NCBI GenBank assembly: GCA_024691765.1
Contig: JAILNI010000035.1
Span: 31,240 to 95,239 of the forward strand
Length of the DNA stretch: 64,000 nt
Direction of reading: 5' to 3'
Source of the DNA: Bacteroidales bacterium
Lineage (GTDB): Bacteria; Bacteroidota; Bacteroidia; Bacteroidales; UBA932
This document shows, piece after piece, positions 34,518-43,772 of this stretch. Made by a program: the position numbers and the translations under genes. Below the pieces are notes generated by a model that was given only the letters and a program-made list of their open reading frames with translations, was not told the origin of the DNA and searched no databases. Each line of letters opens with the position of its first letter. Positions within the stretch are counted from its first letter, which is position 1.

Positions 34518-35945
34518 TTAGCGGTTGGCTTTGACAAGCAGGGCTTCGATGCCGGTGACGTCTTTCTTGAAGACGCGGTCGGTAGTGCAGAGGTCGCTCA
34601 CGGTATTGCATGCATGCAGCACCGTAGCATGGTCTTTTCCGCCGGTTTCGTTGCCTATGGTGGCCAGCGAAACGTTGCCTATGAGTTTGCGGCACAGGTA
34701 CATGGATATCTGCCTGGCCTGGACTATCTGGCGCTTGCGGGTGGGGCTCAGAAGCACGTCGCGGCTGATTCCGAAGTAGTCGCACACGGTGCTTTGCACC
34801 TTGCTCACGGTAAGGGAGGCATCCTCGTCGCCCACTATGTTTTCGGTAATGCGGGCGGCCTGTTCCACAGTGATGTCGGAATGTGACATGGTAGCTCCCG
34901 CCATTACGGAGATGAGGGCTCCCTCAAGTTCACGGAAGTTGGTCCTGATGCGTGTGGCGAGGTATTCCAGCACCTCGTCAGGCACGTTCACGCCTTCGCG
35001 GAAGGCACGCTCGCGAAGCATCGCGAGACGGGTTTCGTACGAGGGGGCCTGAAGTTCGACTGACAGCCCCCATTTGAAACGCGACAGCAGCCTCTCTTCG
35101 AAGGTCTGGAGTTCCACGGGGGGACGGTCGCTCGTGAGTATCAGCTGCTTTCCGTTCTGGTGCAGATGATTGAAGACGTTGAAGAACGCCATCTGGGTGC
35201 CCTGGCTGGCCAGATCCTGGATGTCGTCCACGATGAGGACGTCTATCTTCATGTAATAGGCCAGGAAGTCGGTGAGCTTGTTGCGAACATAAACGGCGTC
35301 CATGTATTGGGTCTTGAACTCGTTGCCGGTGACGTAGAGCACCACGAGTTCGGGGAATGCCTTCTTAACTGCAAGGCCCGCAGCCTGGGCCACATGGGTT
35401 TTCCCCAGACCGGGACCGCCGAAAATGAACAGCGGGTTGAACGGGGTCTTTCCGGGATTCGTGGAGATGTTGCGGGCAGCGTTCACCGCGAGGTTGTTGC
35501 AATCCCCCACCACGAGGTTTTCGAAACTGTAGGCGGGATTGAGCCTCGGGTTGACCTGCAGCTTGGTTATCCCGGGGAATACGAAGGGCCCCGGGTTGCC
35601 GCTGGGCTGCCAGGTGCTCACGCTGATGGTCTTGTTGACGGGAGGTTCTCCGGGACCCTGCGGGTAGGTCATCGCCTGCTGGCTGCGAACCGGGCGTATC
35701 GTGTACACGAGGCGCGCGCCCGCACCTATTTCTTTCTTGAGGGCTGCCTTGATTACGTCCAGGAAGGCGCTTTCGAGGTATTCGCAGAAAAACTGGGAGG
35801 GTACCTCCACAGTAAGGGTCGAGTCCTGGAGGGATACGGGCGTGATTTTACTGAACCAGATTTCGAACTGGCGCGGCTCAACCACCTGCGATATGAAGCG
35901 CAGACAGTTATTCCAGGTTTCAGTATGTCGCCCGTTAATTTCCAT
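34518..35945 (-). CDS. dnaA: Chromosomal replication initiator protein
   Basis: A 475-residue AAA+ initiator. Domain I is at the N-terminus (WNNCLRFISQVVEPRQFEIWF), followed by a proline-rich linker. The AAA+ core contains FVVGDCNNLA-like residues (FENLVVGDCNNLAVNAA), GGPGLGKTHVAQA (Walker A) and VLIVDDIQDL (Walker B). The C-terminal DNA-binding domain has the DnaA signature TGGKDHATVLHACNTV. The upstream 243 nt are AT-rich and contain DnaA-box-like sites, consistent with autoregulation. Confidence 0.96.
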   Translation of the reverse strand: MEINGRHTETWNNCLRFISQVVEPRQFEIWFSKITPVSLQDSTLTVEVPSQFFCEYLESAFLDVIKAALKKEIGAGARLVYTIRPVRSQQAMTYPQGPGEPPVNKTISVSTWQPSGNPGPFVFPGITKLQVNPRLNPAYSFENLVVGDCNNLAVNAARNISTNPGKTPFNPLFIFGGPGLGKTHVAQAAGLAVKKAFPELVVLYVTGNEFKTQYMDAVYVRNKLTDFLAYYMKIDVLIVDDIQDLASQGTQMAFFNVFNHLHQNGKQLILTSDRPPVELQTFEERLLSRFKWGLSVELQAPSYETRLAMLRERAFREGVNVPDEVLEYLATRIRTNFRELEGALISVMAGATMSHSDITVEQAARITENIVGDEDASLTVSKVQSTVCDYFGISRDVLLSPTRKRQIVQARQISMYLCRKLIGNVSLATIGNETGGKDHATVLHACNTVSDLCTTDRVFKKDVTGIEALLVKANR

Positions 35946-35961
35946 GTGTTTTTATGATGAC

Positions 35962-35993
35962 GGTGCAAAACTGGTTAAAAAGATTGTGCAAAA
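35962..35993. promoter_or_regulatory. DnaA-box-like sites upstream of dnaA
   Basis: TGTGCAAAA (35985-35993) is the reverse complement of TTTTGCACA, which fits TTWTNCACA. GGTGCAAAA (35962-35970) differs by one base. The stretch 35946-36188 is AT-rich with no gene in it. Two boxes could serve dnaA autoregulation; they are too few to call an origin. Confidence 0.35.
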
Positions 35994-36188
35994 AAAACTT
36001 TTTAACTATTGTTTCTTAATTTTATTTGACTATGAACAAATAAAAAGGAAACCCAGTTATCGCGCCATAGATATATAGCTGATTTTCAGCTACTTAATTA
36101 TTGGAAAAGTGCTAAATCGCTATCTTTCAAAATAATGCTTATTAGGAATTGCTACAAATAACAAAACGTGATTTTCGCCCAACTCACG

Positions 36189-37082
36189 CTATTCTTTCAT
36201 GGCAAAGTACATACCTCCGAGAATCAGCAACGAACCGAGGACGCTCATGATGGTGAAGCGCTCCCCCAGCACCGGAACCGCCACCACCGCGGTGGCTATG
36301 GGATTGATGTAAAGGTAGAGGTTCATGGCTACCGGACCCAGCCTTTCCTGGGCCTTGTTCCACCCGAGATAACCGAGGAAAGACGCCACCAGGCCGAGGA
36401 AAAGGAGGTTAATCACCACGGAAGGCTGCGCCAGCATGGCCCAGGTCGTTCCCCACGGTCTGACGGCGAAGAATGGCAGCATGGTAAGTATCCCATAGAA
36501 AAAGACCTTTCGGGTAATCATCGTGACTGAATACTTTCCGTCGAAATACTTGAGTATCATGCTGTACAGCACCCATGTGAACGCAGCTCCGAGCGTCAGG
36601 AGGTCGCCGAGAGGATGCAGATGAAGTACCACCTGCCCGTTAAGGACGACTATCACCACGCCTGCAAGGGAAATCAGGGAGAACAGGGCGGCGCGAAGGG
36701 TCACGCGGCTGTCCTTGAGGAACAGGGCCGAAGCCAGCATGGTCCACAGTGGAGTCGTAGCTATCAGTATCGACACGTTCGAAGCCTGGGTATACACCAG
36801 CGCCGTATTCTCCAGAAGGAAATAGAGGCTTCCGCCGGTCACTCCCAGAAGCACCAGAAGCAGTTCGTCCTTAAGGCTGGCCGCGAAAAGCCGCCTGTCT
36901 TCCCTGTGTATCAGCGAGAAAGGAAGAAGGCACAGGTACGCGAGAACGAAGCGCAGAGTCATGATTTCCGCCGGCTGCATGCCCGCGTTGATAAGTACTT
37001 TGGAAGAAACGAATGTAACGCCCCAGACGATGCCTACGGCTGTGCCCATCGCATGGAACCAGAAGTTTTTCGATTTGGTCAT
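36189..37082 (-). CDS. EamA/DMT-family transporter
   Basis: A 297-residue inner-membrane protein with ten hydrophobic segments in two EamA repeats (about 5-140 and 155-290). Family landmarks are the first-repeat GVTFVSSKVLIN and FLLENTALVYTQASNVSIL, and the second-repeat FLGYLGWNKAQERLGPVAMNLYLYINP ending in GERFT. Substrates in this superfamily range from amino acids to nucleotides and cannot be inferred here. It lies 21 nt downstream of ettA on the same strand. Confidence 0.88.
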   Translation of the reverse strand: MTKSKNFWFHAMGTAVGIVWGVTFVSSKVLINAGMQPAEIMTLRFVLAYLCLLPFSLIHREDRRLFAASLKDELLLVLLGVTGGSLYFLLENTALVYTQASNVSILIATTPLWTMLASALFLKDSRVTLRAALFSLISLAGVVIVVLNGQVVLHLHPLGDLLTLGAAFTWVLYSMILKYFDGKYSVTMITRKVFFYGILTMLPFFAVRPWGTTWAMLAQPSVVINLLFLGLVASFLGYLGWNKAQERLGPVAMNLYLYINPIATAVVAVPVLGERFTIMSVLGSLLILGGMYFAMKE

Positions 37083-37103
37083 CAGTTTCAGTGGAAGACG
37101 GTG

Positions 37104-38786
37104 TCAGTCCGTCAGTTTGCGGTAACGTATACGTTTGGGTTCTTCCTTGCCCAGGCGGGCGATCTTGTTCTCTTCGTACTCTGAGTAGGAACCTTCAAAG
37201 AAATACACCTGAGAATCGCCCTCGAAAGCCAGAATATGCGTGCAGATGCGGTCCAGGAACCAGCGGTCGTGGCTGATCACCACGGCGCAGCCCGCAAAGT
37301 CGTCCAGGGCTTCCTCAAGAGCGCGGAGGGTATTGACGTCTATGTCGTTGGTAGGCTCGTCGAGAAGCAGCACGTTCCCCTCTTCCTTGAGGGCGAGGGC
37401 CAGCTGCAGACGGTTCCGTTCGCCTCCGGAAAGGGCCGAACAGAGTTTCTGCTGGTCCGCGCCGGAAAAATTGAAACGGGCGAGATAGGCGCGTGCGTTG
37501 ATGTCGCGTCCTCCCATTCGTATGAATTCGTTGCCTCCGGAGATGACTTCGTAAATGGTCTTCTCCGGGTCTATGCTGGTGTGCTGCTGGTCCACGTAGG
37601 CCAGTTTCACTGTATCACCCACCTCGAAGCTGCCCGAATCAGGAGTGTCCAGGCCCATGATAAGGCGGAAGAGCGTGGTCTTGCCGGCGCCGTTAGGGCC
37701 GATTACGCCCACAATGCCGTTCGGGGGAAGCACGAAGTTCAGGTCTTCGTAAAGGAGCTTGTCGCCGTATGACTTGCGCACGTTGTGCGCTTCAATGACC
37801 TTGTTGCCCAGACGCGGACCGTTGGGAATGAAGATTTCCAGTTTCTCCTCCTTCTCCTTCACTCCTTCCTCGAGCAGGCGGTTGTAGCTGTTCAGACGGG
37901 CCTTGCCCTTGGCCTGGCGCGCCTTCGGCGCCATGTGTATCCACTCAAGTTCGCGCTCCAGGGTTTTGCGGCGCTTGCTCGCTGTCTTCTCCTCCATAGC
38001 AAGGCGCTGCGTCTTCTGCTCCAGCCAGCCGGAATAATTCCCCTGCCACGGAATGCCTTCCCCGCGGTCGAGTTCCAGTATCCATCCTGCCACATGGTCC
38101 AGGAAATAACGGTCGTGGGTAACCGCTATCACTGTACCCTTGTACTGCTGCAGATGCTGCTCCAGCCAGTCGATGCTCTCGGCATCGAGGTGGTTGGTCG
38201 GCTCGTCGAGCAGGAGCACGTCGGGCTCCTGGAGCAGCAGGCGGCAGAGGGCAACGCGGCGGCGCTCTCCCCCGGAAAGGTTGCGCACAAGCTGGTCCGG
38301 CGGCGGGCAGCGCAAGGCGTCCATTGCCCTGTTGAGCTTTGACTCTATCTCCCAGCCGTTCACGGCCTCAATCTTTTCGGTAAGCTCGGCCTGCTCTTCG
38401 AAGAGGGCGTACATCACAGTATCGTCAATCATGTCACCCAAATGCTCGCATACCGCATTGTAGCGGGAGAGCAGCTTCATTACGTCGGCAACCCCCTCTT
38501 CCACCACTTCGAGCACGGTCTTGTCGGGGTCCATCTGCGGGTCCTGTTCCAGGTAGCCGACCGAATAGCCGGGCGCGAACACCACCTCCCCGCGGGTAGG
38601 TTTGTCTATGCCCGCGATTATTTTCATAAGGGTTGACTTTCCGGCTCCGTTGAGTCCTATGATGCCTATCTTGGCGCCATAGAAAAACGAAAGGTAAATG
38701 TCCTTGATAAGGGTTTTATTGCTGCTGGGAAGGATCTTGCTCACTCCCACCATTGAGAAGATGATCTTCTTGTCGTCTTTTTCCAT
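37104..38786 (-). CDS. ettA: Energy-dependent translational throttle protein (ABC-F)
   Basis: A soluble ABC-F ATPase, 560 residues, that binds the ribosomal E site and couples translation to the ATP/ADP ratio. Two ABC domains are visible: Walker A GLNGAGKSTLMK and GPNGAGKTTLFR, signatures LSGGERRRVALCRLLL and LSGGERNRLQLALAL, and Walker B VLLLDEPTNHLD and VLLLDEPTNDID. The arm and linker region (KTQRLAMEEKTASKRRKTLERELEWI) is characteristic of EttA. No membrane partner is encoded nearby, as expected. Confidence 0.94.
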   Translation of the reverse strand: MEKDDKKIIFSMVGVSKILPSSNKTLIKDIYLSFFYGAKIGIIGLNGAGKSTLMKIIAGIDKPTRGEVVFAPGYSVGYLEQDPQMDPDKTVLEVVEEGVADVMKLLSRYNAVCEHLGDMIDDTVMYALFEEQAELTEKIEAVNGWEIESKLNRAMDALRCPPPDQLVRNLSGGERRRVALCRLLLQEPDVLLLDEPTNHLDAESIDWLEQHLQQYKGTVIAVTHDRYFLDHVAGWILELDRGEGIPWQGNYSGWLEQKTQRLAMEEKTASKRRKTLERELEWIHMAPKARQAKGKARLNSYNRLLEEGVKEKEEKLEIFIPNGPRLGNKVIEAHNVRKSYGDKLLYEDLNFVLPPNGIVGVIGPNGAGKTTLFRLIMGLDTPDSGSFEVGDTVKLAYVDQQHTSIDPEKTIYEVISGGNEFIRMGGRDINARAYLARFNFSGADQQKLCSALSGGERNRLQLALALKEEGNVLLLDEPTNDIDVNTLRALEEALDDFAGCAVVISHDRWFLDRICTHILAFEGDSQVYFFEGSYSEYEENKIARLGKEEPKRIRYRKLTD

Positions 38787-38838
38787 ACTTCGGTAAAGAT
38801 ACTAATTATTCGCCGAAAAACACTATCTTGCAGAAGAT

Positions 38839-39489
38839 ATGACAATAGGACTTACCGTCGCCCTCGAAGGCGAATACAAACAGATGCTCGGACTCCTCGG
38901 AGGACGCAGCGAAGGAAGCATCGGAGCAAACCGTATTATAGTGCGCCACAGCGGCATGGGCAAGGTGAACGCCGCCCTGGGAGCCCAGGCATTCATAAAC
39001 GAATACCCGCTCGACTGCCTCATCAGCAGCGGCGTCGCCGGAGGCCTCAGCCATGAGTTGCGGAGCCTCGACCTGGTTGCGGCCAGCCAGGTGGTTTACC
39101 ACGACGTTTGGTGCGGCGAAGGCAATGCCTACGGCCAGGTACAGGGCCTTCCGGAGCGCTTCGACACCTGCGATCCCCTGCTTGCAAAGGCGGCTCAAGC
39201 CGGCGCCAAAACAGGACTCTTTGCAAGCGGCGACTTCTTCATAAGCACGTCTGCCGAAGCGCAGGCCATACTGGATCACTTCCCCGAGGCCATAGCCGTC
39301 GACATGGAGTCCGGTGCCATAGCCCAGACCTGCCACATTCACGGAGTGCCTTTCCTGAGCCTCCGCATCATCTCCGACGTAGCCGGCGAAGACCACCAGG
39401 CAGAGTACGACAACTTCTGGAAAACAGTAGCGGACGACTCTTTCGAAGCCGTCCGCCGATTCCTGGAAAGTCTGCCTGAGAAAATCTGA
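38839..39489 (+). CDS. mtnN: 5'-methylthioadenosine/S-adenosylhomocysteine nucleosidase family
   Basis: A 216-residue PNP/UDP-phosphorylase-fold hydrolase that recycles SAM by-products. The N-terminal IGLTVALEGEYKQML and the SSGVAGGLS loop are followed by LFASGDFFISTSAEAQ. The purine-binding motif AVDMESGAIAQTC matches MtnN, where Met-Glu bind the ribose. The catalytic Asp is in LRIISDVAGED. It is slightly shorter than E. coli MtnN (232). It is a single plus-strand gene between ettA and yebC. Confidence 0.88.
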   Translation: MTIGLTVALEGEYKQMLGLLGGRSEGSIGANRIIVRHSGMGKVNAALGAQAFINEYPLDCLISSGVAGGLSHELRSLDLVAASQVVYHDVWCGEGNAYGQVQGLPERFDTCDPLLAKAAQAGAKTGLFASGDFFISTSAEAQAILDHFPEAIAVDMESGAIAQTCHIHGVPFLSLRIISDVAGEDHQAEYDNFWKTVADDSFEAVRRFLESLPEKI

Positions 39490-40245
39490 TTACTCCTCTT
39501 CTCCGGGTTTCATCGTGGTGTAGACGTTCGTCACGTCCTCGTCGTCCTCAAGCAGGCCGACGAGCTTGTCGATGGTGCTGCGCTGCTCGGGGGTGACTTC
39601 CTTAAGTTCGGTGGTGGGGATGCGCTCGAATCCGCCGGAAACGAGTTCGAATCCCTTGTCCTCGATGTACTTCTGGATGGTTCCGTAGGAAGGATAGTCG
39701 CCGTAGATGACCACTTCTTTGCTCTCGTTGTCGTCCTTGTCCACCACGGTCTCCTCGAAGACTTCCTCTGCACCGTAGTCGATGAGTTCGAGTTCGAGTT
39801 CCTCGAGATCCATGCCTTCAGTCTCCTTGATGCGGAAGACGCACTTGTGATCGAACATAAAAGCCACGCTGCCGCTGGTGCCGAGGGTGCCGCCGCACTT
39901 GTTGAAGTAGCTGCGGACATTGGCGACGGTGCGGGTGGTATTGTCGGTAGCGGTCTCCACCAGTATGGCTATGCCGAACGGGCCGTATCCTTCGTAGATA
40001 ACCTCCTTGAAGTCGCCCTGCTTGCTTTCGGTGGCCTTCTTGATGGCGCGCTCGATATTCTCCTTGGGCATCTGCTCGGCACGGGCCTCGGCCATGAGGG
40101 CGCGAAGGCGCGGGTTGCCGGTGACGTCGGGACCGCCCTGTTTGACGGCCACTGTGATTTCCTTTCCGAGTTTGGTGAAGGTGCGGGCCATGTGACCCCA
40201 CCTCTTCATCTTGCGTTCCTTGCGGAATTCAAATGCGCGTCCCAT
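39490..40245 (-). CDS. yebC: YebC/PmpR family protein
   Basis: A 251-residue three-domain protein. The start MGRAFEFRKERKMKRWGHMARTF is the Bacteroidota form of the conserved N-terminus. GGPDVTGNPRLR, MPKENIERAIKKA and IYEGYGPFGIAILVE are family motifs. YebC proteins were annotated as transcription regulators; recent work assigns several members to translation, relieving stalling at polyproline stretches. Which applies here is unknown. It follows the TPR gene after 1 nt. Confidence 0.93.
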   Translation of the reverse strand: MGRAFEFRKERKMKRWGHMARTFTKLGKEITVAVKQGGPDVTGNPRLRALMAEARAEQMPKENIERAIKKATESKQGDFKEVIYEGYGPFGIAILVETATDNTTRTVANVRSYFNKCGGTLGTSGSVAFMFDHKCVFRIKETEGMDLEELELELIDYGAEEVFEETVVDKDDNESKEVVIYGDYPSYGTIQKYIEDKGFELVSGGFERIPTTELKEVTPEQRSTIDKLVGLLEDDEDVTNVYTTMKPGEEE

Positions 40246-40246
40246 A

Positions 40247-40921
40247 TTATTCGCTTACTTCTGCAATGTAACGGTCGATGTCGTAGGCCTCGATGCTCTG
40301 CGGATGATCGGCCTTGATGGATTCAAAGCACTTGAGCGCCGCGGCCTTGTTGCCGAGGGCCTTTTCTGCCATTCCCTCCTTGAAGAGGATGGGGGCGACG
40401 AGGTCGTTGTCGCTCAAGGCAACCGCCTTCTTGTAAAGGGAGACTGCCTTGGAGTAGTTCTCGAGGGCGACATAGGCGTCTGCCTGGCATGCAATGGCGC
40501 GGGCCTTGAGTATGGGCTCCCTGCCGTTGTATTTGGACAGATAGCTTATAGCCTCTTCGTAGTTGCCGAGCCTGAGCTCGCAGATACCGGCGTATAGGTA
40601 GACCGCCTTTCCGGCCTTGCTGCCGTATTCCTCGATCACCTGGGCAAAACCAAGCACGTTGCCGTCGCCGTTGAGGGCGAGGTCCCATTCCTCGGCTGCG
40701 AAGCTCTTCTCTGCCGGGAAGCACTGCTCCTGGGCCTCAGCGCACTTGGGCTGGTATATGTAACGGTTGTATGCGAGAGCTCCGAGCCAAATCACAAGGA
40801 TGGCGATGATCACTCCCCATATCCATTTCTTGTTTTCTTCGTAGAACTGTTCGGTGCGGGAAAGCTGCTCCACGGCATTCTCCTGGCGCACTTCAGCCTT
40901 GGTCTTTTCTTTTGTTGCCAT
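40247..40921 (-). CDS. Membrane-anchored tetratricopeptide-repeat protein
   Basis: A 224-residue protein with one membrane segment at about 33-50 (KWIWGVIIAILVIWLGALAY) and a C-terminal TPR domain (GNYEEAISYLSKYN, ENYSKAVSLYKKAVALS, LGNKAAALKCFESI). The topology is like YfgM, with TPRs in the periplasm, though no direct relationship is claimed. It is the first gene of a two-gene unit with yebC and has its own promoter. Confidence 0.8.
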   Translation of the reverse strand: MATKEKTKAEVRQENAVEQLSRTEQFYEENKKWIWGVIIAILVIWLGALAYNRYIYQPKCAEAQEQCFPAEKSFAAEEWDLALNGDGNVLGFAQVIEEYGSKAGKAVYLYAGICELRLGNYEEAISYLSKYNGREPILKARAIACQADAYVALENYSKAVSLYKKAVALSDNDLVAPILFKEGMAEKALGNKAAALKCFESIKADHPQSIEAYDIDRYIAEVSE

Positions 40922-40954
40922 ATCGATTGTTGTTGTTTGTTCTTAAAAAGCCTG

Positions 40955-40985
40955 CAAAAATAGGCAATTTCGGGAAAATATACAA
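40955..40985 (-). promoter_or_regulatory. Promoter of the TPR-yebC unit
   Basis: On the minus strand TTG (complement of 40983-40985), a 20-nt spacer and TATTTTTG (complement of 40955-40962) fit the consensus. The -7 box lies inside a small hairpin, GCCT...AGGC, followed on the minus strand by TTTTT, which might alternatively end the upstream DUF4301 transcript. Confidence 0.5.
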
Positions 40986-40987
40986 CA

Positions 40988-42409
40988 CTAATTCTGATGC
41001 GCTTCCCTGAGCAGGTCGAGCACCACTTTGACGGGGTTGAAGGTTTCCACTGGAACCTCCACGAACAGGGTGTTCCAGTCGCTCATCGCGCCGTTCCACA
41101 GTCCGGGCAGTTCGAGGGCCTTGAGTTCGCGCCCCTGGTAACTCTTGAAGGATATGAATCCGGCGTTCGGATCCACATGCCTGAGAAGGTCGAACTTCTC
41201 TCCGCGATAGTTGCGAAGGCAGCAGACCAGGTCCACAGGATTGAAGTGGGTGGCGCCTGCCAGGGCTCCGGCCGCCTGCGGGTCGTCCATGTTGATCTGT
41301 ACGCTTTCGAGTATCTGCAGCGATGTGCTCCCGTCTGATCCTTTGACTATGAACGGTCCGCCGCCGGGTTCGCCAAGGTTGCGCACCATGCCGCAGACTC
41401 GTATTGGCCTGTCAAGCTTGCCCCTCAGCACCGCCGCCCTTGCCTGAAGTTCGTCCGGGAGGCTGTCGAAGCGTATGCAGAGGGTTTCGTCGAGCCATTT
41501 CTCTATTTCGTCGAGGAGTTCCTCAGTAACGCCCTCGTCCAGTTTGCGGAGATAGCCGAAAATGGCGTCACGCAGCTGCAGGGCACGGCCCATCAGCACT
41601 TTCTTGTACAGGGAGGTGACCGGGAGCAGCCTTTCCACGGCTACGTTGTCTATGTTCTTGATGCTCACGAGTTCCTGCTCTAGGGCGTTGAGGTTGTAGA
41701 TAAGCGCCCCGTGCCCGGCCGGACGGTGCAGTATGCTGCCGTCTTCGCAGAGGAAAGGTTCGTTGTTCATGTCGACGGCTATGGTGTCGGTCGCGGGGTC
41801 CTGATAGGTGAATTTCACGTTGTAGTGGACTCCGTAGCGCTTTTCGAACACGTCTTTAACCTTTGCCAGGGCCTCCTCGAACAGGGCCTTGTGTTCCGGG
41901 GAGATGGTGAAGATGAGGTCCACGCCGCCGTCGGCGCCGCGCATGTATTCCTGGCCTTCCACCAGATGCTCGGCGAAGGCCGTGCGGCATTCATCCTCAT
42001 AACGGTGGAACAGCAGCACCCCCTTGGGCTTGCTTCCATAGGCAAGGCCCTCGTCGGTCAGAAGCAGACGCGCCGTACGGGTGCAGTCGTCGTCGGAACC
42101 GGCAACGGGAGATCCGAAAAGATCGGGATCATAGAAGGCGAAACGGGAGAGGTCGGAGGTCAGGCGGCGCACCGAGTCGTTCGGACGCTCCATGCCGGCG
42201 AAAATGTCCTTGAACATCCTGGAAGCCGCTCCGGACGCGGGAACGAATTTCACCCTGCCGGCCACCCTCGCCTTGGAGGCGTAATCCACACATTCGTTCC
42301 GGCTCTCTTCTGAAGAAACTTCTATTCCCCTTGCGGCCGTAGCCGGGGCCACTATCTCAAGCCAGGGAAAGCCCTTCTTGAAACACGAGATTTGTTCTTC
42401 TGTGGTCAT
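40988..42409 (-). CDS. DUF4301 family protein
   Basis: A 473-residue cytosolic protein matching the DUF4301 family of Bacteroidota. The opening VKFVPASGAASRMFKDIFAGM resembles a nucleotidyltransferase/kinase glycine-rich loop. Later conserved-looking stretches are GVLLFHRYEDECRTAFAEHLVEG, FTISPEHKALFEEAL, RPAGHGALIYNLNAL and VCGMVRNLGEPGGGPF. The pattern suggests a sugar-nucleotidyltransferase-like fold, but no activity is known to me. It follows pdxB after 5 nt and ends a run that starts at recF. Confidence 0.8.
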   Translation of the reverse strand: MTTEEQISCFKKGFPWLEIVAPATAARGIEVSSEESRNECVDYASKARVAGRVKFVPASGAASRMFKDIFAGMERPNDSVRRLTSDLSRFAFYDPDLFGSPVAGSDDDCTRTARLLLTDEGLAYGSKPKGVLLFHRYEDECRTAFAEHLVEGQEYMRGADGGVDLIFTISPEHKALFEEALAKVKDVFEKRYGVHYNVKFTYQDPATDTIAVDMNNEPFLCEDGSILHRPAGHGALIYNLNALEQELVSIKNIDNVAVERLLPVTSLYKKVLMGRALQLRDAIFGYLRKLDEGVTEELLDEIEKWLDETLCIRFDSLPDELQARAAVLRGKLDRPIRVCGMVRNLGEPGGGPFIVKGSDGSTSLQILESVQINMDDPQAAGALAGATHFNPVDLVCCLRNYRGEKFDLLRHVDPNAGFISFKSYQGRELKALELPGLWNGAMSDWNTLFVEVPVETFNPVKVVLDLLREAHQN

Positions 42410-42414
42410 ATCTG

Positions 42415-43449
42415 TCAGTCAATATAATATTCTCTGCGATAACGGTATTCATAGCGCATCCTCTCGAATCCGTCGGGATTCATCCGGAATAGGAAATCGT
42501 CCGTGAAAATCGGGTAGTTGTACTGGAAAAGCGAGGCTATCTGCCCCTGGCTGAGGTCGGACACGTCCAGGTGCACGGCCTCCAGTTCCTTGACTTCCGT
42601 CTCCGGGAAGAACTCATAGAGTTCGGTGATGCCGAAGAAGCGGGCCACCGCCCTCACGGAAGCAGCGGTACCCAGCTGCTTGCCCTGGTAGGAATAGCCC
42701 GCAATGTGCGGCGTGGCTATGTCCACCATGCTCATAAGCGTCTGGTTTATGGCAGGTTCGTGGTTCCACACGTCGAGGATCACCGGCCCCAGACGCGGAA
42801 TCGCTTCCATAAGGGCGTCCTCGTCCAACAGTTCGCCGCGTGCGGTGTTTATGAAGAAAGCCCCCATCTTCATTTTGGAGAAGAAATCCGCATCCGCCAT
42901 CCGGCGCGTTTCCGGCGACAGCGGGGCGTGAAGGGTCACAACGTCGGAATTCTCCAGCAGGTAATCCAGGCTGCAGAACTGCGCCTCACCTTCGGCCTCG
43001 GCCCTCGGAGGGTCGCACATCAGCACATGGAACCCGAGGGTACGCGCCACCAGTTCTATGCGGGAGCCGACATGCCCTACCCCTATGAGCCCGAGCGTTG
43101 ACCCGGCAAGTGGTATGCTCTTGCGGGCAGCCGCACCGTAGAGAGCCGAAAAGAAGTAGTTCATGACGGCTCCGGACTTGCATCCCGGGGCGTTCTGCAC
43201 GAACACTCCGTTCTCCCTGCACCACTGTAGGTCTATGTGGTCGGTACCGATGGTCGGCGTGGCTATGATCTTTACGGGAGTTCCCTCCAGCAGGTCGGCG
43301 GTGCAGCGCGTACGTGTGCGGACGATAAGTGCGTCCGTATCGGAAAGGTCTTCCTTGCGGATTTCGGATCCGGGCTTGAAAACCACCTCCCCGTAAGGTT
43401 CGAAAACGCCCTTGAGGAACGGGATTGAGCTGTCTGCGACTATCTTCAT
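42415..43449 (-). CDS. pdxB: 4-phosphoerythronate dehydrogenase
   Basis: D-2-hydroxyacid dehydrogenase of pyridoxal-phosphate synthesis, 344 residues. I use the start at 43449 (MKIVADSSIPFLKGVFEP), which overlaps the DUF721 stop as ATGA; the longer ORF-track start lies inside that gene. The NAD-binding motif is GLIGVGHVGSRIE. Catalytic motifs are IIATPTIGTDHID, INTARGELLDEDAL and VLDVWNHEPAINQ (His-Glu). The C-terminal PdxB dimerisation region is present, which favours PdxB over a generic phosphoglycerate dehydrogenase. Confidence 0.9.
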   Translation of the reverse strand: MKIVADSSIPFLKGVFEPYGEVVFKPGSEIRKEDLSDTDALIVRTRTRCTADLLEGTPVKIIATPTIGTDHIDLQWCRENGVFVQNAPGCKSGAVMNYFFSALYGAAARKSIPLAGSTLGLIGVGHVGSRIELVARTLGFHVLMCDPPRAEAEGEAQFCSLDYLLENSDVVTLHAPLSPETRRMADADFFSKMKMGAFFINTARGELLDEDALMEAIPRLGPVILDVWNHEPAINQTLMSMVDIATPHIAGYSYQGKQLGTAASVRAVARFFGITELYEFFPETEVKELEAVHLDVSDLSQGQIASLFQYNYPIFTDDFLFRMNPDGFERMRYEYRYRREYYID

Positions 43450-43772
43450 TTTATCCTTAATACCTTTACTATACCCGAATAGGACTGCTCCTTTATGAAC
43501 AGCGGATCGTCCGCGAGTATGGCATTTATCTTCTCCATGATGGTGTTTTTCTGCATCGAAAGCTGGGTGGCCAGCACGGAAGACTTCATGGTTATGTAGA
43601 GGATTCCGTCGCGGAAGAACCTCCTGACCGTGTACGGAGCGGCGCCGGAAGCCTCGTCCCACGCAGCGAAGATGCGCTGTGTATTGTGGGTCGCTCCGGC
43701 GTTCGAGCTGCGGAACATCTCCTTGAGGGCATCCCCTATGGATACCGCGGTTTTCGGCGACAGGCGGCTCAT
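43446..43772 (-). CDS. DUF721 domain-containing protein
   Basis: A 108-residue protein of the DUF721 (DciA-like) family, typically found beside recF in Bacteroidota. The visible core is IFAAWDEASGAAPYTVRRFFRDGILYITMKSSVLATQLS. Related DciA proteins load the replicative helicase in other phyla; assigning that role here would be inference. Its start overlaps recF and its stop overlaps pdxB, each by 4 nt. Confidence 0.85.
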   Translation of the reverse strand: MSRLSPKTAVSIGDALKEMFRSSNAGATHNTQRIFAAWDEASGAAPYTVRRFFRDGILYITMKSSVLATQLSMQKNTIMEKINAILADDPLFIKEQSYSGIVKVLRIK

